Shown here piece after piece: positions 11,961 through 24,370 of a stretch of DNA of 64,000 nt. Each line of letters begins with the position of its first letter. The first letter of the stretch is position 1. A program made the translations under genes and the position numbers. The notes beneath the pieces are model-generated. The model ran no database searches. It was given only the letters and a program-made list of their open reading frames with translations, and was not told the DNA's origin. The stretch covers positions 19,096,081-19,160,080 of the forward strand of contig NC_045147.1 in assembly GCF_008831285.2 (NCBI RefSeq), given 5' to 3'. Origin of the DNA: Nymphaea colorata. Its lineage: Eukaryota; Streptophyta; Magnoliopsida; Nymphaeales; Nymphaeaceae.

Positions 11961-13274
11961 GGGACTAATTGCGGGTTACCCTTTCTTTGAACCTTGTCAA
12001 TGATAAACTTACACATATGAACTGAGTTTCATTTGAGTCACTGAGAACAAGGGAGAGGTATGGAAAGGATAAAGTAATGAAATAAAAAGTCATTGCTAGT
12101 AACGACTTGTCACGATCCATATAGAATCCATGTCTTGGACGGTCTACATAAGCCAAGGCATATATAGACCCTGAAGGGGTTACCAGCCAAAAGGATTTTA
12201 TGACTGTGGGCGGCTGACAAATTTTTTCAAACCAGGTGCAGTTTCCTTCTGTAATAAATCGAAAAGAAACACTGTAAGGCAGTGGCCGGCTTCCCTTGAG
12301 AATACTACGTTCCAGGTTTGAATTTGGTCTTAACCGGCATACTATTAAAAGAACCACACTGGGTCATACAACAATGGCTGGGGCTAGAATTGTCCATCCC
12401 TTTCTTATCCATGCTTTTATATTGAAAACTTATGAACCTCGGTTATAACGTGTTTAGAAGAAGGTATGTTATAAAATTTCTTCAAAAATGGAGTTTGCTC
12501 CAATCATACCCAACTGATTGGCACCTCAACAAATCCATCTAAATTTATTAAACTCACAAGAGGTATGCCCTCCAATATAAGGAAGACATAAAACATAACT
12601 TGGCACCTTAAATCGGATGGCTGAACTGGTTGCAAGACGTCGGCTTACTAAGAAGAGTAAGAAGAAAGGTTAGAGAAAGAAGAAAAAATTGGAAAAAATA
12701 TGTATCTGTTTTCTCCTCCCAAAATCATTATGTAACTGCTATTTACACTTAATATTAATTACTGAAGAGAGAAAGGTGGTTTATGCATTCTATGTTAAAG
12801 GTCCACAAAATTTTACCTATAAAGGATCTGCACCTGGTAAGGTGGGTTGGCATAAAGCTTCAAAATTGAAGCAGGCTTACATTGCATGCCTAGGCAGCGC
12901 AATATCTTTCACTGTAAACCCCAGCAGATTCAGAGATCTTTCGAGTGAGCAATAGAGGAAAAGTGGAAAACTAATGGGTTTTATGCTAGAACAGCCTGAA
13001 CGGGATATGTAGAATGAACATGCACGTTTATAATGAAGTGGTCTAATTGATCACAACTCGAACCATCCTTCGTAAAAAAGAAAATCATTTAACCTACTTT
13101 TTCGCACGTAGCTTTTAACCTCTTCTTTCTCCCATTAAAGTGGAAAATAGTTCTTTCCACTATGAAAGGAAGATGTTGATGTACCCTACTATTTATGACG
13201 AATATTGGGAAAGAAGAAAGGCCAACTTTAGTGATTTGAAATGAAGATGATGCATCCTTTCAAGAAGCTGACAA

Positions 13275-13353
13275 GCCTGTGAGATCCCACCATGATGCAA
13301 CTCTTTGTGCCTGTGAGATCCCACCATGATGCAACTCTTTGTGCCTGTGAGAT
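13275..13353. repeat. 34-bp tandem repeat, 2.3 copies
   Basis: A unit beginning gcctgtgagatcccaccatg occurs at 13275-13308 and 13309-13342 with identical sequence. An 11-base partial third copy ends at 13353. It lies in intergenic DNA. Confidence 0.85.
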
Positions 13354-14477
13354 CTGAAGGCCATAAAATAGCCACGCGATGGTTTGAGATCTTCAATAAC
13401 AAAGATTTTGACACATCGAAATTGGTAAACTTCTTTAAATCACATCGCGGTAGATATATTAATATTCAGTACAAAAACAGGAGAGTATCACAAAGTTGCG
13501 TGCATTTGGTAAACCCAAGTAGCTCTGCGGACGCGCTAGAATTAATGACTTTCCTAAAATTTTGGTACGTGGGCTTTAAGAATTAATTGTGGCCCGGATC
13601 AAGGGAAACCTTGTCTATGACCTTGTTAACATGAAGCATCACCAAAGTTCATACTCATATCTTCCGTTTAATTTGACTCTGAATTGAGAACCGCCCTAGA
13701 TTGGTGCACCTACAAAGCCACCCACCTGGTGACTGATCTGCATCCCCATCTTGTTATTTCACAACTGGAGGCCCCTTAGTTCAAACCAACATGAACTGAT
13801 GCTCTCGGCTTTTTCCTTCATCCTTTTCTCCTTTGCAGGTAATCTTGGTGGTTTTATAGGTCTTTGCAAGTTTATGCTAAGAGACGCATTTGAGCTTTTG
13901 AATTTCTTTCCATTGGGGAGCTCACGTTGGCTACACCGATAGAGATAAGAAAAGATAAAATGAACTAAAATTTTAGTACAATTGTCAATTCCTCCGCTTC
14001 TGCCCTGACTGAATTACCACCAATCTGAAGTATAATGATCACTGTTTCTTCTGTTCTCTGAGAGCACTTGGTTCTCATGCCAATGAAAGAATCAGAATTA
14101 TGATGTCTCTGAACTGCTGGTCAAGAAAATAATATGATCTTAATGGCCTGTTAAAAGAAAGACAGAAGGAAACCCATAATTGTATCCGCTGCTTACTTGC
14201 TGCCGGTCACAATTCATGCGCACAAAGTCATTAGCTGAACATGATTTTTGGTCTTGTTTAGATTGTTTTTTGCTTATTTTATTGAATCAGCAAACAAAAA
14301 TGCCAACAGTTGTTCAAACCACTCATGTCCCCCTTGATGTAAGACTAAAGTTGTAGCTTCGAGGAAGAAATTGGTGGAGTGACTATTGCTGAGAAGTCCA
14401 CACTAGCCAGGACAGCGGAAGTGGCACCTCATGCCCACAAAGTTTAAAAGCTGTGGTCATCATAATGCTAGGAAACC

Positions 14478-14519
14478 AGTGGCAGTGATCTGATAGACAG
14501 TGGCAATGATCTGATAGAC
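14478..14519. repeat. 21-bp tandem duplication
   Basis: Two adjacent copies beginning agtggcagtgatctgat and agtggcaatgatctgat differ by one base. Intergenic, no associated feature seen. Confidence 0.8.
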
Positions 14520-16032
14520 TGCTGTATTTGTTTCATCGGCTCAGATCTTTGATTTATTCATAATAATGTTTTCACTTTTTGGGGAGTCTGGTGCTTTGAG
14601 TGACTAGCTGTGGTCGCTGAGCGTGGACAAGTCAATTCATCAGTAGTTTAGAGCCGGGCTTTTTCTTTTTAATAAATTGAGCAGCGAGCTCTTCGTCATC
14701 ACTTATGCATGGGCGCCACGCCCGGCTTTAATTCGATGGCAAGAACTCGAGTTTTAAACTCGCGACATTTTATCGACCTGGTAAACTTCATGAGTGGCAT
14801 CTGCCGTATGAGTTGCGACTCTACGGGCAACTTGGCTAATAGTACGAGACGAATTGACGCATGAACGTAAGCGTTTTTTTCTAGATTTTATCATTTAGAA
14901 TTATTTTTTTTGGCAGCATTGTACTTGAGTTTTATATTTTTTAATTTTGAAAACTTAGAAGCTAAATAAATCTATTGGTGAACCATTTTTTACAATATTT
15001 TTCTGTACGAAGTTTTGTTTATTTAATAGAAATTTGTAATGGGGACATGATTTTTTCGTTCTAAGTGTTCTCCACCAGTTTTTCCTTTGTTCACAGTGTC
15101 CATTTATGTATGCTTATTTGCTTATAAGGAAGTACTTCCCACCAATTCAAGTGTGCAGGATGTTACTAATCTATTGCCTAAAAGATGCTTGAAATCCCCT
15201 CATTTCTCTTAACTTGAGGGTCCTTAACTACATCAGACATGAGTGGCAGGTCACATTCAGCTCAACAAAGAACCCCCAACATTTTTGGGGTTCAAGAAAA
15301 TAGTACCCACATGAATCAAAGTAGGAAGACACTGTTTATGTATCTTCTATCCCGACCATCTATGTCATGCTCCTATTGTTTGAAGTATCATGTTTTGGAA
15401 TTGTTTGTTTTGGGCGTTTAGCATGAGAATCTTTATATGGGGACACCCTTGTAATAGTTAATCTTTTAACTTCCACTTACAACATACCACTATTTTTTAA
15501 GGTGAATGAAACAACGCACTGTCTTTTAGGTGTACTATGCTTTTAAGTGATCCGTGTATTCGCAGGTCCTTCTAGGTTTGCCGCGGTTTGGTGGACCGTC
15601 GTGCCACACGGACGGACTAATGGTCGACTCGTGACACCATGAGCTTTTTTTTAAAAAAAAATTACGGTGCTATTCATAGCTTTCAACCCTGTTGCACCGC
15701 TTCTAAAATACACTAATCGTCGTGCCGCTAATGCAGCAGCTATAAAGGTTTGCTTTGCAAGACCGATTTTGGTAAGTATATACCATGATATGCACGTAAA
15801 GATGACGCTTATTCCTTAGAAGGACAAAAAAGAATAACAAACTAAAAAGAGACTATAGAACTGTCAAAACTGTTGAGTGAAAGGTACTTTTCTTTTCAAC
15901 TTCCATTAGTATACCATTCACGATTACATTTTCTGCCGCAGTATCAGGATATCTATCCTAATTTCTTGAACTTTCTTACAGAGAAGAGGGGAAGAAAAAA
16001 GACGAAAAGATACTAGGCAAAACAAGAGCTCA

Positions 16033-16038
16033 TTTATT
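16033..16038 (-). terminator. Candidate poly(A) signal of BOR1
   Basis: The plus-strand tttatt reads AATAAA on the coding strand, about 45 bases downstream of the BOR1 stop codon. The hexamer is common in AT-rich DNA, so this is only positional support. Confidence 0.3.
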
Positions 16039-16080
16039 TGATCAAGGAAAAGAGAGTACATTTGTATAAGCTGCATCATA

Positions 16081-19000
16081 CTATTTTGTAACAGAACCAG
16101 CACAACCTCCCAAATAATATGATTTTGCTTCACTTGCTTGTGGGCTAAACGTCCCTCTACTTCCAGTCCAGGGACTTCGCTCTCGCCTTAGCTCCGCTAC
16201 GCGTGGGCTGTACCGTCTTTCTGAGATCTGTGGGCTTGGTAACCCCTTGAAATCTGTTATGGGCGATTCCTTTGAGCTAGTTACTTTTGGACTATGGGCA
16301 TGTCTGATTTCACCACGGCTGCGAGTAATAATGTCATCTAGTATCTCCCCATCATCTGTAGAGGTGCCCCTCATAGCTGCAGCAACACCACTTATCTCAT
16401 GATCCTGCAACTGATAACAAACTCTTAGAAAATAAGATCGGAAAAGAAATTTTTTCATTGGCAGAATAGAATAAAAAAGAATGGTAGCTGGAAAAGAATA
16501 CAAGGGATGCATGTCCACATGGACGAGCGAACATGCATGACATAGCATACAAACACAAAAAAAGGGGGCGGAAATCCTTAGTGTTTAAAGCTTCAACTGC
16601 ATGAAACTGTCCATATCAGTTGTGTAACCAAACAATACAAAGAGAACTTACGGCTGTAGTGTTGAAAGATAGAGATGGAGCTTCTTCATACGCTGCTGCA
16701 TCCAACTCTTGAAGGTGTGCACCCTTGAAAAACTTGGGTAGAAGATATTGTCGTACAGGAACTAGCAGCATGATCATCATAGGAAACAAAACGCCAGCAA
16801 TGGGAATCTTTGTGATTCCGAAACAGATGAGCAAGTAGATTGTCTGAAAGATTGTGAAAGTGGTAATGGCTTTGAAGGGCACTGTTTCTATGAATGTTGC
16901 ATGACATTCCTCAAGCACTCTGTAGCATGTAAAGAATGAGAACGCAGTTCAAATGCAACATAGGATTTAAAATGAAAGATGATATAATCAGATATTTTAT
17001 TTGTAAAAACTTAATGGAGGACTCAAAAAAGGTGTGTAAAAAGTTAAAGGCAGTTCTCTCATATTCCAACATTTGACAGGAAAATGTGTATTAGTATGAG
17101 AAAGGATTGAGCATGTACTTGTATCTTCTGCTTGGAGCCGTGAATAGAAGCAGTATCCTTTCCCAGAACTGGTTACCAGGCAAGCTTTCAATGGCCATGA
17201 AAGCAAAGTAACCCCAAAGTACTGATGTTGGTATTTTCTTTAGAACTGGCATGGCAGCAAGGCAGGTTCCAACCATTATCGCCTGCATAAGGTTGCTCAA
17301 CCTTTGTTCTTTGACCTCCACAGGCAATAAGTCATCAATTTCCTTGTCAACATCAAACACAGTCTCATCAACTGGTGCATTCATCATTCCCATACTTGAA
17401 GCCATTTGGATCGTGGAGTCCTTTAGTTCCTTCAGGCCCTGTTACAAATAAATGGCATAAAAATATTTTGTGTGTCTGAGAGAGGTAGCACTCAAAATAG
17501 TTAACTCCACTTACGATGGAAGACGCGCCTTGATTGATTAAGGGGGTCTGCATTTGCTGATAAGCTTCCTGCATATTTCCGTAAAGTTGGTTCAAGTTTG
17601 AATTCTGGTTGATGCTTTTACGAGCTGTTGTGACCAGCCGGTTACGTAGAAGCTGGGTGGACATGATTGCTACATTAATCCTCAAAATTCTTCCATTTTT
17701 CAAATTTAAAAACTGTTCATTTTTGTACCTGATGCTTGAGAGTTGCCAGACTTTTTGTATGCATAGGAGATTGTGGGATGACACCATTTGATGGAGGGAC
17801 GCCAATAAGGCCACATAGCAAAGTCTGGCACACGGAAAATAGTCTTTCAAAAACATTCTGTGCAGACATGCAAAACAAGGAAAGAGAAAGAGAGAGGAGA
17901 GAGAAAGAGACCAAAAACCCCAAAAGAAGGAGATCATAATGATATGAAGGTGGCTTTCTTAAATTAAAATCTTCCTGTTGAGCAAGTTGAGAAGCAACAC
18001 TGTGGTCAAAGTAGTAGAGAACAGCAATCATCGTTGCTGGTATGAATGCACCAAATATATACAGAAGTGGCACATCTACCATTTCCTGCCAACTTTAAAA
18101 AAATAAGATCAGTCATATATCCTTGAGACAGTGACACATGAAATTTGTCTGTTTCATGGAACAGCAAAGTCGATACTAACAAACTTCTCAGTGCATATTT
18201 TCTAATGAAAACAAGGGAGCATGATAATGGACTAAGATTAACCGTTCCTACAATACAGCAATGAACTTCCTCTTTCAAAATGCCAAAAACTAACATCCAG
18301 ACAGACATAGCACAATAACTGGAGAAATTGGGAATGGCTTTTAGACCTTAATCACCATCCAGTTTGAATATGCACCATGAGACCATGGATTGGGGCTAAA
18401 GAGGCGCCGAGGAATTCCTCTTGGAATGTCTCTGGCAGGTATATATGAAATTGCGGTCCATAGAAGAACCATTAGAGGCACACCATAGTCCGCAACAAGT
18501 CCTCGCAGCCAACCTGCAAGAAAATCATATGTATGTATCATCAATGTTTCTCCAAATGAGTCCTATTTAGTTTAAATTATTCCCATCAAGCATGAGCAAA
18601 ATCTTTGTACTCAGTTTCCTGTAAGAATTCTCTTTGCCATTTTTGTAAAGTTAGAACAGGTAAATATCATTATAGATCAAGACTTGGAACTCGAAGTACC
18701 AGAAACCCTTAACAAAGTCAACCTTCAAGAGTCAGAACAAAATTAGTTCAGAGAGAAACCTGTTCCATATCGCCATGACCGAGCTTTCCGGCTTCTTAAT
18801 GCAGTCAACAGGAGTCCAAAGGAAAGTACAAGAGCAAACATTCCATTGCCAAACCTCCATGCTGGCGAGAACTCCAGGAGTTTGGGATTTTCTCTTTCTG
18901 GAACTCGAAATTCGTCCACAAGACCCTAAAATGATTATCAATGCTTTATTTGCTAGACCAAATAACACATTTCTAACATTTACAGTAAAAAGAACATTCC

Positions 19001-21110
19001 TCAAGATTATGTATGCAGGCTTCTTTTCCTTTTTTATTTGATGTATCAAGGAATGCAAGCCTGACTGTATAACAGCCCTGCCTTTCATAAGCTGTGAGAA
19101 CCTTTAACCAGCTAACTAAACAGAGGAAATGAAAACTAAGAAAAGAAAACCTGTAAAAAAATAATTGCCTGAAAGCAATGGCGGAGCCACATGTAGGCAG
19201 CTGTGGGCAGTTGCCCACATCAGCTACATAAAAATTCTTTATTTTCATATGGATGCATTCAATATTTTGCTTATTTATATATAATGGTGCCCCTAAAGAT
19301 ATGGGTATTCTTGAATTAATGCCCCCTCAGTCCAAATTTCCTGTCTCCAACACAGCTAAGAAGTAAAAAAAGTTCATTTCAGCAGCATCCAGATAGGAAA
19401 CTATGTTTGGGACGACTACTGACTAAGATGACCTGAACCATCATCAACCCAATTAAAGCTGACGATTGGTTTAATGCCTCAAAGTTCATATCATGCAGGA
19501 AACTGGAGGAAGATAACAGTCTAAAACAATACTAACATGAGCAAAGCAAAGGACAAAACCACAACACACCCATTTAAATTTTCAGGATGGTAATTTTTCT
19601 GTGCGAGTTCTACTTGGATTTAAGTGATAAAATTGTCCTTACGAAAACGCTCCCAAAATTTCAAAAAACAAAGAAAAATATGACAATAGAAATAACATGA
19701 AATTAGGTATTTGTACAAAATAAATAAGTGATTAAAGAAGTGTTCGTAATATGGTTTGGAGAAAAGGGAGAAACAGATGGTTAGCAGGTAAGAAAAACAA
19801 TCTTCTGAAGAACCTCAATAAAACATGATAACCTTACAGGACATACTGCAAATAGCACAATCTTTTTCACATTTTCCAGTCAAATTGTTATTATCTTGAT
19901 ATTTCGAAAAGAAAAGGCAGTATCGATGATAACAGATTGGATAGATTGGTTCTCTTTTGTAGGATGAAAAAGCACATTGGGAGGTTGTCCAAGCAAGGAA
20001 ATGAACCTACGCAGAAATCTTACTTTAATAGCCTGTTGTATGAAGAGCATGGCTATGAGCAGGCCAAACAGTTCCCCAGCTACACGAGTGAATCTGTTAA
20101 TAATTGAGCAAGCACCCAATATTGCCAGCAAGAACAGCAGAAATGCAGTCCAAACACATACCCTTCATCACATGAAAGACAGATTTACATACGGAAAGGC
20201 CCAGGTAATGGCACACAGTCACATACTATAGAAACACATACAAGAAAGAAATGATATTCAAAAGAGGAAGCAACAAAACGAATGGGCCGCAGTGATACCA
20301 TCCGGTCCATGCCAAGAAGAATTTTGGTCCCAAATCTGCCCTGTCTTTAGCAAAGCTAAACATAAATGTATACATGAGCACAGTTGGCTCCGCTACACCA
20401 AGGATCAAAAGAGGCTGACCCCCAAGAATAGAATGTATTATGCCACAGAGTGCAGTGGAAGCCAAGGTTTGAACTGCAGTCAGGATTCCATCTGGGGCAA
20501 CATAAGAAGCCATGTCAGGCAAAATTCTTTTGTTCGACAATCGTTGGGATAAGCACGTCAACAATGGTTAGGATTCTTAAGAACTACCAGGAAAAAAAAA
20601 AATGGAACTCTAGCGGTTATGCTTCATATCACCTGTACTTCTCTCCAATTGTTCTCCAAATGATATCACCGGGATGGCCGATGCAAAAAATATGTAGGTA
20701 GTTGGAGCAAGAATCCTACACATTAACCATGACAGGTTTGATTCCAAAAGGAAGAATATTCTTTAACGTTTACAAATGCGAGCTGCCTTTACAAAAGGTA
20801 CAGAAAAGAGGAACTTCAACACAGCTATTTAAATTACTACTAATGAACAACCAAAATCGAAGGAAAAGATTGTCACGTTGTAAATACAAGAACTAGATAA
20901 GCATAGCAACAACAATATGACAGTCTGTTTGTCATACATATCGTATTCCAGTAAACAAAACAGCAATCACATGAACTACTTTTATCAGTCAGGCAGACAT
21001 CGATACCTGATGCCTGCAGTAAAACCACTAGTCCAGTCCTGTCTGTAGCACAAGAGCCTTCCTTTCAGGTCATTCTTGATCCCCTGGAATGGCACGAAGG
21101 TCTCTTCCAT
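16081..21110 (-). CDS. BOR1: BOR1-type borate efflux transporter
   Basis: Plasma-membrane borate exporter of the SLC4 anion-exchanger fold; in plants it loads boron into the xylem. Exons in coding order: 21110-21007, 20715-20633, 20491-20299, 20162-20024, 18925-18760, 18513-18347, 18085-17912, 17824-17729, 17652-17515, 17438-17119, 16919-16652 and 16404-16081, giving 723 residues. The start is [18 protein letters not shown]. Hallmarks include [20 protein letters not shown] in TM helices 1-2, [35 protein letters not shown] and [15 protein letters not shown]. The cytosolic loop at 365-425 contains YGNM (Y398) and YQQM (Y405), matching two of three tyrosine sorting motifs described for Arabidopsis BOR1. 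The first is HQLL instead of YQLL. The C-terminal tail (617-723) is hydrophilic with repeated SP dipeptides. Intron 4 (about 1.1 kb) holds a transposon-like fragment. The subfamily number rests on similarity recalled from memory. Confidence 0.95.
19185..19345. mobile_element. Transposon-like fragment in BOR1 intron 4
   Basis: The sequence starts with a caatggcggagccacatgt word, followed by gtgggcagttgcccac (itself an inverted repeat) and an AT-rich stretch ending in gccccctcag. The motif ggcggagccac is frequent at the ends of plant transposable elements. I cannot see the second end or a target duplication, so the class stays open. Confidence 0.35.
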
Positions 21111-21134
21111 GCTTACAGTGATTGTTGACAGTGG

Positions 21135-21224
21135 TCACCCACGATACTTACAATGACTTGATGCCAAGCACTGGAGATGAAACAAAAATACTGAACCAAT
21201 CGTTGCACAGAATTCGCAAACCAT
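21135..21224 (-). other. Upstream ORF, about 29 codons, in presumed BOR1 leader
   Basis: An ATG at 21224-21222 opens a frame beginning MVCEFCATIGS and closes at a TGA about 25 bases before the BOR1 start. If this segment is exonic, ribosomes would translate it before reaching BOR1. A possible acceptor site inside the ORF means a spliced leader could remove its start. Upstream ORFs are known to repress BOR1 translation at high boron in Arabidopsis. Confidence 0.35.
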
Positions 21225-21227
21225 GGG

Positions 21228-21233
21228 CTACAT
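21228..21233 (-). promoter_or_regulatory. Minimal start-stop uORF (AUGUAG) upstream of BOR1
   Basis: On the coding strand the six bases read ATGTAG, about 118 bases before the BOR1 start codon. A related AUG-stop element, AUGUAA, mediates boron-dependent ribosome stalling in the leader of the Arabidopsis boric acid channel NIP5;1. Whether this base run is transcribed is not shown by the sequence alone. Confidence 0.35.
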
Positions 21234-22359
21234 TACAGTTGCACTGAGAACACGGGCCAAACTCTCGGTTCTCAAATTAAAAGACAAGATTTTCATTTAC
21301 TTTATGGATGACAAAAATGAGAAACCCAGAAAGCAAACTGCAAACCAATTTCAAAGACCTTAAGGAAGTCCAACAATCTACAGGAGGAGGGGATGGGTAA
21401 GAGCTTCCTCAATAATGAGAAACAAGATTACTGCCCATTTGGTACTCAACCTATGCCTCCACAAGAGGACAACAAGAGGAACAACCTGGGAACGATGATC
21501 AGCTTGGTTAGAGCTCACAAACTTATACAGCTAAAGCTTCTAGAGAATAGCACCAAGGAACAAGTCAACTCAAACAGCAAGCATCCAGCTGATAAGCAAA
21601 ACTCCAAATGAACATGCACTTAAGAAAGAACTGTAAGATTTGACAGGCAACAAGCATATATTGGGATTAAAAGGGTACGTAACTCCATAGTCAAGAAAAA
21701 GAAGAATCCCACGAGAACACACAAGTATATTCATTGGGAAGAAGTGGAAAAGAGGAAGTGGGTAACGTAGAAAGACTTTCTTGGTAAAGAAAAGAAAATG
21801 CCGTTATGCTCGGTCTAATGAGAAGAGGAGGCAAAAAGAAAAGTGGGTCGGAAGAGCGACAAACTGAGGCAGAAGATGACAAAGATGGTGGAGTTTGATC
21901 CTCTGCCTTGATTTTTCATCTTCATTTCCTTTTCCTTTTTTTCTTTTTCCTGGTTACAACCTGCTTCAGCTTTGGACCATGCCAATGCAGAGCAACCTCA
22001 GGGTCTCGACTCAGTATCGCTATAGTATGCGCTTTAACGTTTCATGTACACCCAAGTGGGAAGATGTACGTGACAACTGACAACTTTAGATGGGTAAGAA
22101 TTCGGTAAAGGTCCATGCACCTGTGTCTGGTACCTAAAATAAGACTTGGACATACAAAAAATTCAAATTATTTAATTTGTTTTAAATCAGTTTTAATTCA
22201 GGTTTTGAGAGTTATAGTTCATTAATATGTAATTTTTTTTTTTATATCATTTGCCTATACTTTTTAAAGTTGCTATTCCTATACCCACATCCTTGTATCT
22301 ATATTGGAAGCTATACCCATACTCGTGTAACTTAAAAGTTTATAAACTACTCTACTAAC

Positions 22360-22560
22360 TACGGCTCGAGCTTGGCACGACATTCGAAACCTGTGCTTAG
22401 GTTCGATCCGATGAACATAAAAAAAATATATTATACATATAATAATATACATATAATTATACATACCAACCCGAGCTTGCCCACAACTTATTAAATCGGC
22501 CTTGTGCCTATTTTTCAAAGTCAAACTCTAGCTGGTGCTGGGTACTCGGCCCGATGCGCA
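22360..22560. repeat. Degenerate dispersed repeat, CTCGAG/CCCGAG-rich with AT core
   Basis: A ggctcgagcttggcacg word and a ggttcgatccgatg word sit left of about 70 bases of A/T dominated by atatac and ataat words. To the right lie caacccgagcttgcccac and tactcggcccgatg. The arrangement resembles the block at 1020-1290. Confidence 0.3.
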
Positions 22561-23339
22561 ACCTTACCCACAACAGAGAACAGAGAGATTAATGACTTAT
22601 TGTTAGAACTTAGAACTTGACCAGATTTGATGACCCAAATTTTGGAGAATTGATCATTGACGACAAGTTCATGGTAATTGGCAAATGCAAAAACAACTAC
22701 TACGTTGTGAAACAATTTTTAATAACTCAATTATAAAAAAAAAATAATCAAAAAGAAAAATCTGCCTTCTTCACTTGGTGCATAGACAAACTTGAAGGAA
22801 GCTAGTAGTTTAATACGTCAACTTAAGTGTTTTTATCCGGACTTTCAAAGCTTATCGATATTTGTGGGCCGATATTGCTTACTTCAAAAATCAACCATTA
22901 TAATTACGCCGATTCGCCCATATCAGCCGGTACAGGCTGATATAAGAGGACGCATAAATCGTGATTTTGGTCTGAAATAGGCAAACGTTGAATCGGTGTT
23001 GAAATGAGAAGATCGAAGTTTCACAGGTTACAAGACTGCCAGTAACTTTTGTATTTAGACATTTCTTGAGGAGCATAATTCAAACGGTAACCTGAAACGT
23101 TTTATGCACTATATTTCTAGTTTGATCGAGGGCTATTCTCCTCGGGATGGATCTTTACGTGTAGGCTAAAATACTTGGAGATCTATCTCTTGGTACCAAC
23201 ATAGCTCTACTAGACCTTGGGACAAAGGAAGGGGAGGGGCGCTTCGGCTTTCGTTCAAGCAGTGGGATTAATCTTCCTGTTCACCTGTATATACCCATTA
23301 AACTGCCTTTGAAATTTGATTGTTATCCCTTTTTAATTG

Positions 23340-23492
23340 TTTCAATATTTTTTGTTCTTTTCTATTTTTTTTTATTGGAATTGCATTCTTTGAACACCCC
23401 CTCATTCTTCCTTGCCCATGAGGTCTTGAGCTGCATTCGAACCTAGGTGGGGTAGGGTACAACCGTTGACTAGAGCGTCATAATCCTTTCAT
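23340..23492 (-). mobile_element. SINE-like element with tRNA-type promoter and A-rich tail
   Basis: Read on the minus strand, a box-A-like tgacgctctagtcaacgg (23480-23463) is followed 37 bases later by a box-B-like ggttcgaatgc (23443-23433). An A-rich tail with aataaaaaaaaa follows near 23355-23378. Head, internal promoter and A-rich end in one short unit fit a tRNA-derived SINE. Flanking target duplications were not confirmed. Confidence 0.4.
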
Positions 23493-24240
23493 TAATAGTT
23501 CAGTTTCATGGAAATCAAACCAACAATGCACTTTCTCCGCAACTTCTTGCCCAACCAACTATCCTAACCCACTGGGACAATATCATACTTCTCTGAACCC
23601 ATTCTTCTGTCAATTTTTTTAATTCCCATATGATTGATTTGGTATTCTTTTTTAATATTATCAATCTTGGGGTATTGCATAGTAGTAGCATGCATGATCA
23701 ATTTAGCACTTATTTCATGAGCGTGCATTCAACGTGTTCGTTTTAACTGCCACATGGGGTTCTTAATTGGTCAGGTTTATCCGGTTACCAACCTCCAAAT
23801 ATAATTTTGTATATTTGGGCGTAGTGAAGAAAAAAAAAACCCGATCACTGACCAAATTCGGATTTGGTATGACTTTTTGCATTCTTTCCAACACAAGAAC
23901 CAGATACATTTACAATGTAAATGCCGGATAGTTGGACTAGCGTTTTTGAAAGAACCGCACCCGAATTTGAATGGAATCAGAACTTAATTAATAGAGTTGT
24001 TTAAGTAAGCTGGTCGAGTAGACGGACATATATAAAGCGCATTGCCTGTTTGATTTTCATAGGAGTTAATTTTTTAGACAGTAAAATGTGAGATTGTGAC
24101 ACTCAAGTTGAATGGTGCACCGTACCCTCAGCCCAAGATCCTAGATGCAAGGGAAATGGAGAAGCCTTTAGGTCTTCTTCGAGATGTACATTATTAACCT
24201 TCTATTCACCTGAATTATATCTCAATTAACCTAGATTGGA

Positions 24241-24370
24241 CTGGAACTGGTTTCCACTAAATGTATGAATGAATATGAATCAGATTCGGCACAAAATTTT
24301 TGTCGCCTTTTATTGGATCTGATTCAATTTCGACCATACATTCAACTCATTTAGCGGTGCCAGTTCTGAT
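24241..24370. repeat. Imperfect inverted repeat (foldback element)
   Basis: The left arm (24241-24289) contains aactgg, cactaaatg, gaatga and gaatcagatt. The right arm (24314-24370) read in reverse contains aactgg, cgctaaatg, ttgaatg and gaatcagatc in the same order. The arms are diverged, consistent with an old MITE-like foldback. Confidence 0.45.

Larger units (their letters stand above)
11578..16080. other. Gene-free region between G6PD4 and BOR1
   Basis: The first 250 bases should be the G6PD4 3' untranslated region. Beyond it I find no exon with recognisable protein similarity on either strand. Content includes a tRNA-like SINE head (near 11888-11946), a 34-bp tandem duplication (13275-13353) and a 21-bp tandem duplication (14478-14519). 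The two genes converge here, so the region should hold both 3' ends. Confidence 0.6.
21111..22130 (-). promoter_or_regulatory. Presumed BOR1 leader and promoter
   Basis: Sequence upstream of the BOR1 start codon. The nearest 200 bases carry a minimal start-stop element and a 29-codon upstream ORF (see separate entries). A cag acceptor-like site in tttcatctccag, about 60-65 bases upstream of the start codon, leaves open a leader intron. The transcription start is not evident. Short open frames in this stretch show no recognisable protein. Confidence 0.4.

Noticed and set aside
12689-12955. 88-residue plus-strand open frame
   Set aside because: No splice partners, no recognisable similarity, and AT-rich intergenic surroundings.
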